Of a DNA stretch of 37,166 nucleotides, positions 24,317 through 32,786 are shown piece by piece. A program made the translations under genes and the position numbers. Each line of letters begins with the position of its first letter. Within the stretch, counting starts at the first letter, position 1. This DNA comes from an uncultured Planctomycetota bacterium. Lineage in GTDB: Bacteria > Planctomycetota > Planctomycetia > Pirellulales > Thermoguttaceae. Location: positions 1 to 37,166 of the forward strand of contig CACXSS010000017.1 of assembly GCA_902770245.1 (NCBI GenBank). Direction: 5' to 3'. The notes below the pieces were generated by a model that saw only the letters and a program-made list of their open reading frames with translations, was not told the origin of the DNA and ran no database searches.

Positions 24317-25729
24317 TTATTTATCCTGTTTATTTGATATTACAGGCATATTTTGAAAAAATGAATACATTTTCAACGTTCCGGCGCTAAACAGCGTTTG
24401 AAGTATAATGTCGGAAAATGTAAATGTTCGACTGAGTAAAAATAGTTGTCCGCCTTCCATGAGAGTAAAAATGAGCGCGCTAATTGCAAGCGTGAGCCAA
24501 CCTCCGTATTTGACATTACTCAATATTTGACGCAAAGACAACGTGATGACAATGCTGAATTCCATGCTTGAAAGAAGTCGATTTATGGCTGTAATCGTAT
24601 GGGAACGCTGATAGTCAGCCAGGGGAATGAGCTGATATACCGTAAAAACGTTGTCATTTTTGAAAGCGTCTATGCTAAAGTTGAACGGCGTCCAGTAATA
24701 TCCGACCATGGCGACGAGGATAGCAATCAAGCTGGCAATCGATATTGAACGGATATAATAACGCGATTTTTGATTAAATACAATGAAGCCAATTGACGCG
24801 GCTAAAACAGAGATAAAAATATCTGTAGCGTACAATGTTCTGGATTGAATGAAAAATTGTCCCAGAAACAGTATCGTCGAAATAATCACGGCGGAAATTA
24901 TAGTAAAAACTAGCGGATGATCTCTCAACAGGCGTTTGAGAATGCCATTGGGAATATCGCCTTGCTCTTTCAAGATGTTACTTTGCCATTGACAATATAT
25001 ACCGATTGGAATGTACAGGTAAAAATAAAGCAGCGTTTTGGAAAAAGCATAGAGCGTCATGCCGGAATGGAATTCGCTAAATGGAATCCAAAAAACAGTA
25101 TGGTTTTTCCAGCGTCCCCAAATATCGCCTAAAATATAAATAAAATCAAATGGCGACCAGGCGTCGATAATCAAAGCGAAAAAATATATGACAATAAAAG
25201 CTGAAATCGCGCCTTGTATTCTGGAACCGTTCCAGCACCGGCGCAATTCATGCCAAATTGCCTGACCGGAAATTGCCCAGATAATGCAACCAACGCCTGC
25301 GCCGCACGTTTGCGCTATAATATCCGACAGCGCGCAATTTCGGTTGATTGTATATAGCTGAAGACGTTCTACGATAAACGCCATTAAAAAGCAAACGAAA
25401 ACTACAGGCAAGAAGTATACTGCAGACCAGAACGTTTTTTTATCCAGACACAATGCGCCCAACATAAAAAAACCAGCTGGAATTCCCAAAAACAGGTTGA
25501 CGTACCAGTCCATCTGCGAGTCGATGCGTCCGCCGGTTGCAAGAATTTGCGATACGCCTTCATTCCAGTCAATATGCACCGGTTTGAATACAAAAGGAGT
25601 CAAACTGCCGTAAAACAGGAATATGTAAAACAGCAGAAGCATGGACAAACAGAAGCCTTTTCCAGGAAACGCTTTTGCAGCGATTTCGGAATCCGTTGAA
25701 ACGTCAGCTGTGAGGCTTTGAGTATCCAT
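24317..25729 (-). CDS. VanZ-like membrane protein with duplicated VanZ motif
   Basis: A 470-aa protein with about ten to twelve membrane helices. The sequence near residues 121-141 (ERLQLYTINRNCALSDIIAQ plus T) and the one near 426-446 (EGGQLFLLSRTFTFSDIILQ plus T) share the pattern E..QL....R....SDII.QT, so the protein contains two VanZ-like units. VanZ domains are known from teicoplanin resistance and are common in exosortase/EPS loci, but their biochemical role is unclear. It starts 4 bp after the glycosyltransferase stop (ATG at 25729) and is surely co-transcribed with it. Confidence 0.75.
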   Translation of the reverse strand: MDTQSLTADVSTDSEIAAKAFPGKGFCLSMLLLFYIFLFYGSLTPFVFKPVHIDWNEGVSQILATGGRIDSQMDWYVNLFLGIPAGFFMLGALCLDKKTFWSAVYFLPVVFVCFLMAFIVERLQLYTINRNCALSDIIAQTCGAGVGCIIWAISGQAIWHELRRCWNGSRIQGAISAFIVIYFFALIIDAWSPFDFIYILGDIWGRWKNHTVFWIPFSEFHSGMTLYAFSKTLLYFYLYIPIGIYCQWQSNILKEQGDIPNGILKRLLRDHPLVFTIISAVIISTILFLGQFFIQSRTLYATDIFISVLAASIGFIVFNQKSRYYIRSISIASLIAILVAMVGYYWTPFNFSIDAFKNDNVFTVYQLIPLADYQRSHTITAINRLLSSMEFSIVITLSLRQILSNVKYGGWLTLAISALIFTLMEGGQLFLLSRTFTFSDIILQTLFSAGTLKMYSFFQNMPVISNKQDK

Positions 25730-25733
25730 GAAA

Positions 25734-26969
25734 TCATTTTGGAGTCAGAATCAGTTCCGACAGCTTTGCAAATCTGGCGGACCAGGAATACGTCTCGACA
25801 ATCGCTTGACGTCCTCGCAGAGCGCGGAAATCAACGTCCGGGTTGTGAACGCCCAGATTAAACAACTGAGTTAAAGAGTCAATCCAGGACTGCGGTTCGT
25901 TACAACTCCATGCAAATTGTGTAACAGAGTTGTCAATCCCTTGCAGACTCATCGGCGACGCCAAAACCGGTTTCGCCATTGCCATGGCTTCAAGAGTTTT
26001 GTTTTGAATTCCGCGCGCAACCCGAAGCGGAATGACAACGGCATTGGCGCGGTAAATATATGGTCGAACGTCGTCAACTCGTCCAATGAGATTGACGCCT
26101 GGCGTTTTGGCAAACGATCGCGCTTTTTCGCCCGGATTGGAACCGACTAAATCCAGTTCCATTTTAGGAAAAGCTTGCTTGATTGTTTCCCAGGCGTTTT
26201 CCAAAAACCATTCGATGCCGTCCAGATTGGCGCGATAATCCATCGCCCCTACAAAAACCAGGCGAAAAGGAATGACGTCTGACTTTGCATACTGAGCGTC
26301 TGGAGAGAAAAAGTCGGAATCGACTCCATTCGACAGCGCGATTATTTTTTCTTGTACGTTTTCCGGACAGAAGCTCCGATAGAGCTTTGCTTCGTCTTCG
26401 CTAACCGCCAGAGTTCTAAGGCTGGTTTGAGCGATTTCAATCTCTTTTTGACGCAATCGGCGCCCTTCCGTTTCAAAAATCCGACGTTTGAACAGCCCTT
26501 TAACGCCGGTGGAAACGGCGGCGTAGTCAAACCATTTTTGGCTGTCAACGTCCACAATGTCGGTTATGAGCGGGATGTTTTTCAGTTCCGGCAATCGGGA
26601 ATACGGGTACATGCTGGAACAAAAGACGACGACGCGGTCGTAGGTCGTATCCTCCGTCCAGACTCGGATTTGTCGACGAAGAGCGGATGAAGAAAACAGC
26701 CCCTCTGTCATCGTTGAGCCGGAAAGCAGACTCAAGCCAGCATGAATCCATCGACCGTACGGACGCCACGGAACGAATGCTGTCCGTTGACAATACGATT
26801 TCAAAACAGAAACGTATTCGTCGCTGGGCTTTTCGTCGCAAAGCGTTCCCAAGTCAACAGCAGCAATTTTCGACATGAATTCCAGCAAACGGAACGAACG
26901 AATTCGGTCGCCGCGATTAGGCGGATAGGGAAAACGATGCGTCAAAAACAGAATCCGAGGTTTATCCAT
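25734..26969 (-). CDS. Glycosyltransferase, Stp1-type exosortase-associated (GT4-like)
   Basis: A 411-aa GT-B glycosyltransferase. The N-terminus ILFLTHRFPYPPNRGDRIRS is the hallmark of PEP-CTERM/EpsH1-associated Stp1 sugar transferases. The C-terminal half has VFVGAMDYRANLDGIEWFLE, LVGSNPG, GVNLIGRVDDVRPYI and VIPLRVARGIQNKTLEAMA, containing the donor-binding glutamate region of GT4 enzymes. It adds a sugar to the growing lipid-linked glycan on the cytoplasmic face. Start chosen at 26969 because AAAGGAG lies six bases before it; the frame further upstream overlaps the deacetylase gene. Confidence 0.87.
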   Translation of the reverse strand: MDKPRILFLTHRFPYPPNRGDRIRSFRLLEFMSKIAAVDLGTLCDEKPSDEYVSVLKSYCQRTAFVPWRPYGRWIHAGLSLLSGSTMTEGLFSSSALRRQIRVWTEDTTYDRVVVFCSSMYPYSRLPELKNIPLITDIVDVDSQKWFDYAAVSTGVKGLFKRRIFETEGRRLRQKEIEIAQTSLRTLAVSEDEAKLYRSFCPENVQEKIIALSNGVDSDFFSPDAQYAKSDVIPFRLVFVGAMDYRANLDGIEWFLENAWETIKQAFPKMELDLVGSNPGEKARSFAKTPGVNLIGRVDDVRPYIYRANAVVIPLRVARGIQNKTLEAMAMAKPVLASPMSLQGIDNSVTQFAWSCNEPQSWIDSLTQLFNLGVHNPDVDFRALRGRQAIVETYSWSARFAKLSELILTPK

Positions 26970-26971
26970 CG

Positions 26972-27835
26972 TTATCTCCTTTCCTGCGTCGGTTGAAAAC
27001 AGCGCCATTGACTAATCGCTTCGCTCAAAGCGCCAAATTGAAAATCATTGGTTAGTCGATCGAGTTTCGACAGGTTTTTACCAATGCCGACGTGGTGTCT
27101 AAACTTGGATACGGCAGATAAGCCGGGAATGACTGGCTGTTGAGGGTCAAATTCCCATGGGTGAACGTAAATGACAAAGGGACGCTTTAGACGCTGATTG
27201 ATTTTCCGGAGAAAAAAGCGGCTCAGTCTGTACGGATAAAGCCGAAAATATCCGCCGCCGGAGACAGGGAAATTGTATCCCAAAATCCGATAAACCGCCG
27301 GAGGGAATTCCCAAATGGCGCCAGCAGGCTGCTTTAATTCGTGAATTTCCGGGTTACTGTTGGGGATGCCGTATCGATCGTGATAAATCGGGTAAATGCT
27401 CGAATCGTATTCAAAGCCTTCTTCAGCCAAAATATTTAACGCCCAAAGAGACTTTTGAGTAATCGAAAAACTGGGCGCTCGAAAACAGACTGGACGTTTC
27501 CCGGTGATGGACTCCAAAATATCGCGGCATTTAATAACGTCGGCGCGAAACTCGTCTGGCGTAAGATTGTAAATCAGCCGATGCCGGTAGCTGTGAACGC
27601 CGATTTCATGCCCCGCGCTGAAGATTTGCTCTACCAATTCAGGAAAACGCTCTGCCGTCCAGCCGACGATAAAAAAAGTGGCGCGAATCCCCCTGGTTTT
27701 TAGCAAGTCCAGAATTTTTCCGGTAGAATTAATAACGCGGTTGCCGTATTTGTCCCAATCTTCATAACGGACTATCTTTTCGTAGGCTGATACCTGAAAA
27801 AAATCTTCGACGTCTACTGTCAGCGCGTTTAACAT
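26972..27835 (-). CDS. Polysaccharide deacetylase, exosortase-associated NodB family
   Basis: A 287-aa NodB-homology enzyme, normal for the subgroup found in PEP-CTERM/EPS loci. ALTVDVEDFFQVSAY holds the catalytic Asp pair, GHEIGVHSYRHRLIYNLT the metal-binding HSxxH, and VCFRAPSFSI the RxPxF motif. WEFPPAVYRILGYNFPVSGG is typical of the exosortase-linked type. It probably removes N- or O-acetyl groups from the exported glycan or its intermediate. There is no signal peptide, so it may act on the cytoplasmic face or depend on a partner. Only 2 bp separate it from the next gene's start, indicating coupling. Confidence 0.9.
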   Translation of the reverse strand: MLNALTVDVEDFFQVSAYEKIVRYEDWDKYGNRVINSTGKILDLLKTRGIRATFFIVGWTAERFPELVEQIFSAGHEIGVHSYRHRLIYNLTPDEFRADVIKCRDILESITGKRPVCFRAPSFSITQKSLWALNILAEEGFEYDSSIYPIYHDRYGIPNSNPEIHELKQPAGAIWEFPPAVYRILGYNFPVSGGGYFRLYPYRLSRFFLRKINQRLKRPFVIYVHPWEFDPQQPVIPGLSAVSKFRHHVGIGKNLSKLDRLTNDFQFGALSEAISQWRCFQPTQERR

Positions 27836-27885
27836 AATGAATCAATTTAAAACAATTACGGCGTGGAATCAGAAATATAATCAAA

Positions 27886-28710
27886 CTATCTGATTTGAAC
27901 TGACGCCATAAACTGATTAATCGATGAAGAGGCGGATGAGCTGGATTCTTTTAAGTTGACGGCTTCGACGTTATGGGAAGAACTTGAATCAAGTCCGTCT
28001 TCGTGAAAACGCATGTATTCCGGAATTTCAACTTCTTCTCGAGCAATTCCCGCAACTCGAGCGCAGGACTTTCCAGGCAAGCCGATAATGCGCAGCGATG
28101 TACAGAAGAAAATCCTCATGTCCATTATCAAATTGGCGTTGTTAATGTATTCGGAATCAAGAACCAGTTTGCGTCGAACGCTGTCGAGATCGGAATCTGG
28201 AGGGAGATTGATTTGAGCCAGACCGGTAATTCCCGGCAGAACGCTGGTTCGGAACATATACCCAGGAATCTTCTTTTCCAAAATGGCGGTGAATTCCGGT
28301 CGTTCCGGACGCGGTCCAATCAAAGCCATCTGTCCAAAAAGGACGTTAAACAGCTGAGGAAGCTCGTCAAGATGCAACGGACGAAGAATTCTGCCCAAAC
28401 GGGTAATGCGCGGGTCGTTTTTAGCCGTCCAGACAGGACCGGTTTTGGCTTCTGCGTCTTTAAGCATCGTTCGGATCTTCATCAGATTGAATACTTTACC
28501 GTCTTTGCCAACTCGACGCTGTTTGTAAATTGCTGGACCAGGCGAGGTGATGTGAACCAAAATAATCAGAAACAACATGATTGGCAAACCCGGTATTAGT
28601 AAAATCAATGCTGCCAACTGATTTACCTTGGCAGAGAAGGCAAAATACAGCTTTTGCTTCATACTGAGCTTGTCGGATTCTTTCTGAATACTTGACTGTT
28701 TTTTTGACAT
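27886..28710 (-). CDS. Initiating sugar-phosphate transferase (undecaprenyl-phosphate type)
   Basis: A 274-aa phosphoglycosyltransferase that starts glycan assembly by moving a sugar phosphate onto undecaprenyl phosphate. It is the short single-helix type: helix LAALILLIPGLPIMLFLIIL, then SPGPAIYKQRRVGKDGKVF, KIRTMLKDAE, RPLHLDELPQLFNVLFGQMA with the catalytic Asp-Glu, LIGPRPERPEF and VLPGITGLAQI. A serine-rich tail (about the last 30 residues) is unusual for the family and looks disordered. Start at 28710 (MSKKQSS) is supported by GAGGT about seven bases upstream. First gene of the minus-strand polysaccharide operon. Confidence 0.9.
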   Translation of the reverse strand: MSKKQSSIQKESDKLSMKQKLYFAFSAKVNQLAALILLIPGLPIMLFLIILVHITSPGPAIYKQRRVGKDGKVFNLMKIRTMLKDAEAKTGPVWTAKNDPRITRLGRILRPLHLDELPQLFNVLFGQMALIGPRPERPEFTAILEKKIPGYMFRTSVLPGITGLAQINLPPDSDLDSVRRKLVLDSEYINNANLIMDMRIFFCTSLRIIGLPGKSCARVAGIAREEVEIPEYMRFHEDGLDSSSSHNVEAVNLKESSSSASSSINQFMASVQIR

Positions 28711-29113
28711 ATTGTATAACCTCATGAGAAACATCCCTGTTTGATTAAACAATGGACGTTCTGAAAATTATAATTATAGGCTGGTAAATAACGACCAATG
28801 CCGTTACTAATATATTAATCAAAATTTACGTTTTCTTATAGACGCTAGTTCGGAATAATCAGAAAAATTTTTTAATTCTTAAAGCTAAAATCGTTAAATT
28901 CGGAACTATTTTTAAAAAATTTTGAAAATTTTCTATTCAAATACTAAACAAAGAATAAAAAGTTGCTATATTATTAATATATAAAGTGAAATTATTTTCG
29001 AAAAGCGTCCCCCAATGATCGGAGCTATATGCCAATAGTTTTCGCGTCGCTTTCGAGAGAATAGGTATGTCAAAGTTTTAATTATTTTCCCCTGATAAAA
29101 TAAAATTAACTAT
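28711..29113. promoter_or_regulatory. Divergent AT-rich promoter region of the polysaccharide operon and the WD40-type gene
   Basis: No gene in this 400-bp gap. On the minus strand a doubled -10-like TATAATTATAAT (about 28767-28778) lies about 55 bp before the sugar transferase start. On the plus strand TAAAAT (29096-29101) lies just 12 bp before the ATG of the WD40-type gene, which would give a very short leader. The middle (28860-28960) is extremely A/T-rich with A and T tracts that may bend DNA or bind a nucleoid protein. Confidence 0.45.
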
Positions 29114-30847
29114 ATGGACTACGAATCCTCAGTACCGCAATCGTCTGACGTAAATGATGTGAATTCCGAATCGGAAATCATTCACATTGATTCGGGCGAT
29201 ATTTTCCACGCTGATCCATCGACAATTTTTATTCGCCAGATTTTGGGCGTTTTCTATCTGCTTTGCGGACTAGGAATACTATACATCGCTCTGTTTTTAT
29301 CTCCACATCAAAGTGGAAGCCATTACGTTTCTTATTTTGTGTTGGTTGGAGTTGGCTTGATTATTGGTTCGATAGTCTATTTTATTTCTGCATGGCATAA
29401 AAGATCATATCGGAGTTTTATTAACGAGCAGGGATTAGGCTGCAGCAACAGCCACAATATTCCGGCTCATGCCTGGAGCGAAGTTGACTATGTCCTCCAA
29501 CGGCTTTATTATCGTGGAACGCCGCCGTCAAATGGAGTTTGGGGGATTGCTCCCAGACGTCTGGATGAGGATTACGTTGTCGTTCTGAAATCCGGTCAGC
29601 GTCTGTTTTTTGGACGCCGCAATCTGGGGCATTTATCGCGATTCAAGCCTCTGATTTTGTATTATTCAGAACAGAATAACGTCGAGTGGAAAACTCAGGA
29701 AATTTATCACAGCCGAAAGCTCAAAGCCGGCGCTCAGTTGGTTCCCACGTTGTTGCTTGTATTGCAGACGCTTGTTCCGTTATTGTTTCTGGGGGTTCAG
29801 GTCGGTATTGTTTATGGTTTGCATAACGATATTTTTGTTCTAACGCAAAAGGAAAAAGAAGAACAGCTGGCAACCCGTTTTTCCTGGCCGGTTGAGTTTA
29901 TTTCCCGCAAGGCGGAGCAGATTAATCAGGTGCTCGACAGAGGATCCGTTTCTCCTTTGGACGTAAGAATATCGTCATTGTATCTTACCGAGAATGGCGA
30001 TGCGGTTGCTTTTGGAACTGACAGCGGAGCATTCCAGCTGCGCGACGTTTCTACCGGCTCAGAACTGGGAACAATCCCCAACGCGTTGTTGACTGCGGTT
30101 ATTTTTACAATGACAACGCAGGATAATACGAAAGTCATCGCTCGTGATTTTGACAATCAGCTTCAGGTTTGGGATCTCAATAAAAGGAAAGAGATATTTT
30201 CTTTGGACGTCCCAAACAAGTATTATCACTCCGTAGTATTTTCCGCTGATGGTTCATTCATATATTTTGGGGATTTGGAAGGACGCGTTTCCGTCTATGA
30301 TTTGAAGTCGGAAAATCTGGTTAAGAAATTCCAGGTTCTTCAAAACCCTGTTGTGTATACGTACGCTTCCAGAGAAGGACGTAAAATTTTAGCGGGATAT
30401 AAAAATAACTCGGTTTATATCTGGGATTTGTTTATGCAGGGCGAGCCAACGTCCCTCAATTTGGACAGCGAACTGGTTTGCGCCGAATTTACGCATGACA
30501 ACAAAGAACTGGGAACGCTGGAAAGAAACGGCACGTTCAGAATTTGGAATTACGCTATTCGACAGGAAACGTTCAGGCGTCCGTTGTTTACGTCAGAGAC
30601 AGAAAAAATCGATGTATTTACCTTTTCTCATGACAGTAAACTGATTGCTTACGGGTCGACGACTGGGGTCGTGTCGTTTATGTCGATTACCAAAAGCCGA
30701 ATCCTGGAAACGTTAAAGGTTCCTGGAATGGAATCTCCGACGCCGATTCTGGATTTGAAATTTACAGCAGACGACAAGTATTTGATTGTTGGTACAAAAT
30801 ACGGAGTCTGGAAAGTTAGAGTTGACATAGACGTCAACAAAGAATAA
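29114..30847 (+). CDS. Membrane protein with C-terminal WD40-type beta propeller
   Basis: A 577-aa protein. After a polar acidic N-terminus come two membrane helices (about residues 39-62 and 71-94), a soluble insert of ~110 residues (DEDYVVVLKSGQRLFFGRRN) that resembles bacterial PH-like membrane modules, a third helix (about 207-235), then a propeller from about residue 275. Blades carry typical WD-repeat endings (LQVWDLNKRKEIFSL, VSVYDLKSEN, VYIWDLFMQGE, FRIWNYAIRQ). Function is unknown; the propeller probably binds a protein and would lie on one side of the membrane. There is no Shine-Dalgarno sequence. A strong terminator follows and may also serve the convergent acidic-protein gene. Confidence 0.7.
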   Translation: MDYESSVPQSSDVNDVNSESEIIHIDSGDIFHADPSTIFIRQILGVFYLLCGLGILYIALFLSPHQSGSHYVSYFVLVGVGLIIGSIVYFISAWHKRSYRSFINEQGLGCSNSHNIPAHAWSEVDYVLQRLYYRGTPPSNGVWGIAPRRLDEDYVVVLKSGQRLFFGRRNLGHLSRFKPLILYYSEQNNVEWKTQEIYHSRKLKAGAQLVPTLLLVLQTLVPLLFLGVQVGIVYGLHNDIFVLTQKEKEEQLATRFSWPVEFISRKAEQINQVLDRGSVSPLDVRISSLYLTENGDAVAFGTDSGAFQLRDVSTGSELGTIPNALLTAVIFTMTTQDNTKVIARDFDNQLQVWDLNKRKEIFSLDVPNKYYHSVVFSADGSFIYFGDLEGRVSVYDLKSENLVKKFQVLQNPVVYTYASREGRKILAGYKNNSVYIWDLFMQGEPTSLNLDSELVCAEFTHDNKELGTLERNGTFRIWNYAIRQETFRRPLFTSETEKIDVFTFSHDSKLIAYGSTTGVVSFMSITKSRILETLKVPGMESPTPILDLKFTADDKYLIVGTKYGVWKVRVDIDVNKE

Positions 30848-30866
30848 TCTCCTGGCACATAAAATC

Positions 30867-30896
30867 AGCCCCGGAAATGTTTTCTGGGGCTTTTTT
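30867..30896 (+). terminator. Rho-independent terminator after the WD40-type gene
   Basis: AGCCCC-G-GAAA pairs with TTTC-T-GGGGCT, followed by six T (30891-30896). It begins 20 bp after the stop codon. On the minus strand the stem is followed by a weaker GATTTTATG, so it may also stop the convergent gene. Confidence 0.92.
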
Positions 30897-30929
30897 ATTG
30901 AGCGTTATTAAAGATGCCGCGGCGTCGAG

Positions 30930-32732
30930 TTACAGGAATGATTCGTAACCAAAAACCAAATTCTCATTATTCCTGGAACAATAAAAGTTCAGAGAACATT
31001 CAACGGCAAAACGATAATCGCCTTGAGAAATAACTTCCTGCAACGCAGCGTCGAATCCGAGTTCTTCTTGACGAGCAGTGAATTCTTCGACTTTTTCCTT
31101 CTTCGGAGGGCGTTCGCGATAGAAGTCTTCGTCTATAATAGGGAAGAACATTGCCAATCTTCGTAAAAAATGCTGATACAGACTTGGCGGCAGGGTGCGA
31201 TTAAACGATACAATGCCTTGAATTGCCTCCGTCATGGAAAAATATTTATCCTTCGGAATTTCGTTCAAAAACGATTCATCATTTTTATCAAGGCGATCAA
31301 TTAGTATTTTTCGTAAATGCTCCGGCAGACCTTTATATGCAAATTTTCTCAAAAAATCTTTCTGTATTTTTTCAAGGAAACGGGGCAGATTTCTTTTGAA
31401 GTTTTTTTCCGCTTCTTCTTCGTCGACATCGTCGTTGTTATCTTCATTGACATTGTCGTCATCGTCGAAATCAACAGAGTCGTCGTCTTCATTATTAACG
31501 AATTCATCTTCATCATAGCCGCTGGATTTTTTCCAGTCTTCGCCGCTGTCATCGTCGTCGTCGGATTCGTCCCAATCTTCGTCTTCTTCGTCCTCCGAAA
31601 CGTTATTGCTAAACATATCCTCCAGTTCTTTATTCTTTGTTTTTACGCTATCCCAATCGTATTCGTCCCAATCATATTGGTCCCAATCAATTTCCTGACG
31701 ATTGGAGTCTGAAGCATTATCCTCATTCAGGATGTTGATTTCGTCCTGTTGATTATCATTTTCGTCGTCAGTTTCATCGGAATCGTTACTGTTTTTTTTC
31801 GGAGTGATTGAAACAGAAAGACTGAACCATACCGGTAAACGACCGGAGTGAGATTCCGCTTGAGATGAAAAGGTCGAATTGGCATCGTTTCTAAAGTAAA
31901 AAGATTTGTTCAAGTTAAGGATTACGCCTTTCATTTCGAGAACGTTATTGATAAGGGTTTTTCCCATATCAATAAAATTATCGCAGGCTTTTCTTTGTTT
32001 TTTATCCTGCAGACGTTCCGCGATTTGCTGCGCTTCTTTGATATTTCCACTGACGGACAATAACTCAACCAGCTGCAAACAGGCGTACGATTGAACAGTC
32101 TGATTCGAGATGGATTCAATAAACGATAACGCAGTTTCTTTTCCTTTGATTTTCCAGTATTCATGCGATACCAACCCGAGCATCAGCCCTTGCTGAACAA
32201 CGGGTTTATACTCTGAAATCCGTTTCTGAATGCAATTGAGAGTTGCAAAGGCTTCGTCTTCTTCGCGCATTTGTTGAAACAGCTGATATGCGGCAAAGAG
32301 ATACTTGCAGCGTTTTCTGCCGATTTCCAAGCGGGCAAATTCGTTTCGAGATTGTTTAATGTACGTTAACGCCTTGTCTGCATCGTCCAACCGTGACAGA
32401 ATAAGCAGATTGATTGCGTTCAGCTTCGGACATCGAACGTTGATTTCCGGAATAGCCATCGTTTCTTCCATGAGCTTTTCCAGCCAGGAGTCCATCTGAG
32501 GCATGCTTTCATTTTTCAGACAGAATCGAGTTTGCATATTATCCAGAGATTTTAGCAGCGCGTCAACCCTGATATCGGCATAGTTGATGTATGCGATTGT
32601 ATCCAAGGCGTCCTCTGGGCAATTTGCCGCCGCTTGAACTTGCGCTATTCTGGACAAGGCTATATCGCGCTCTGCGCTATCGTCTATAACTCTGGCTATT
32701 TTGACCGCCAATTTTAAAATATCTTCTTTCAT
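30930..32732 (-). CDS. Unknown 600-aa helical protein with a long Asp/Glu-rich region
   Basis: No family recognised. Residues 1-270 are predicted helical with TPR-like spacing (ERDIALSRIAQVQAA, GNIKEAQQIAERLQDKKQ). Residues about 315-441 are very acidic, with long Asp/Glu/Asn runs and an internal triplet-like repeat of Trp-Asp (IDWDQYDWDEYDWDS, 348-362). The C-terminal 150 residues are again folded and helical (LPEHLRKILIDRL and following). There is no signal peptide, so it is probably cytoplasmic. The acidic part could bind cations or basic proteins; this is inference. AAGGGA lies five bases before the ATG. It follows the NrpR-like gene by 54 bp. Confidence 0.65.
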   Translation of the reverse strand: MKEDILKLAVKIARVIDDSAERDIALSRIAQVQAAANCPEDALDTIAYINYADIRVDALLKSLDNMQTRFCLKNESMPQMDSWLEKLMEETMAIPEINVRCPKLNAINLLILSRLDDADKALTYIKQSRNEFARLEIGRKRCKYLFAAYQLFQQMREEDEAFATLNCIQKRISEYKPVVQQGLMLGLVSHEYWKIKGKETALSFIESISNQTVQSYACLQLVELLSVSGNIKEAQQIAERLQDKKQRKACDNFIDMGKTLINNVLEMKGVILNLNKSFYFRNDANSTFSSQAESHSGRLPVWFSLSVSITPKKNSNDSDETDDENDNQQDEINILNEDNASDSNRQEIDWDQYDWDEYDWDSVKTKNKELEDMFSNNVSEDEEDEDWDESDDDDDSGEDWKKSSGYDEDEFVNNEDDDSVDFDDDDNVNEDNNDDVDEEEAEKNFKRNLPRFLEKIQKDFLRKFAYKGLPEHLRKILIDRLDKNDESFLNEIPKDKYFSMTEAIQGIVSFNRTLPPSLYQHFLRRLAMFFPIIDEDFYRERPPKKEKVEEFTARQEELGFDAALQEVISQGDYRFAVECSLNFYCSRNNENLVFGYESFL

Positions 32733-32786
32733 TTTTTCCCTTTTAAAAGATAATATTCAATTATTAATATGTTTGTATAAAAGCGA

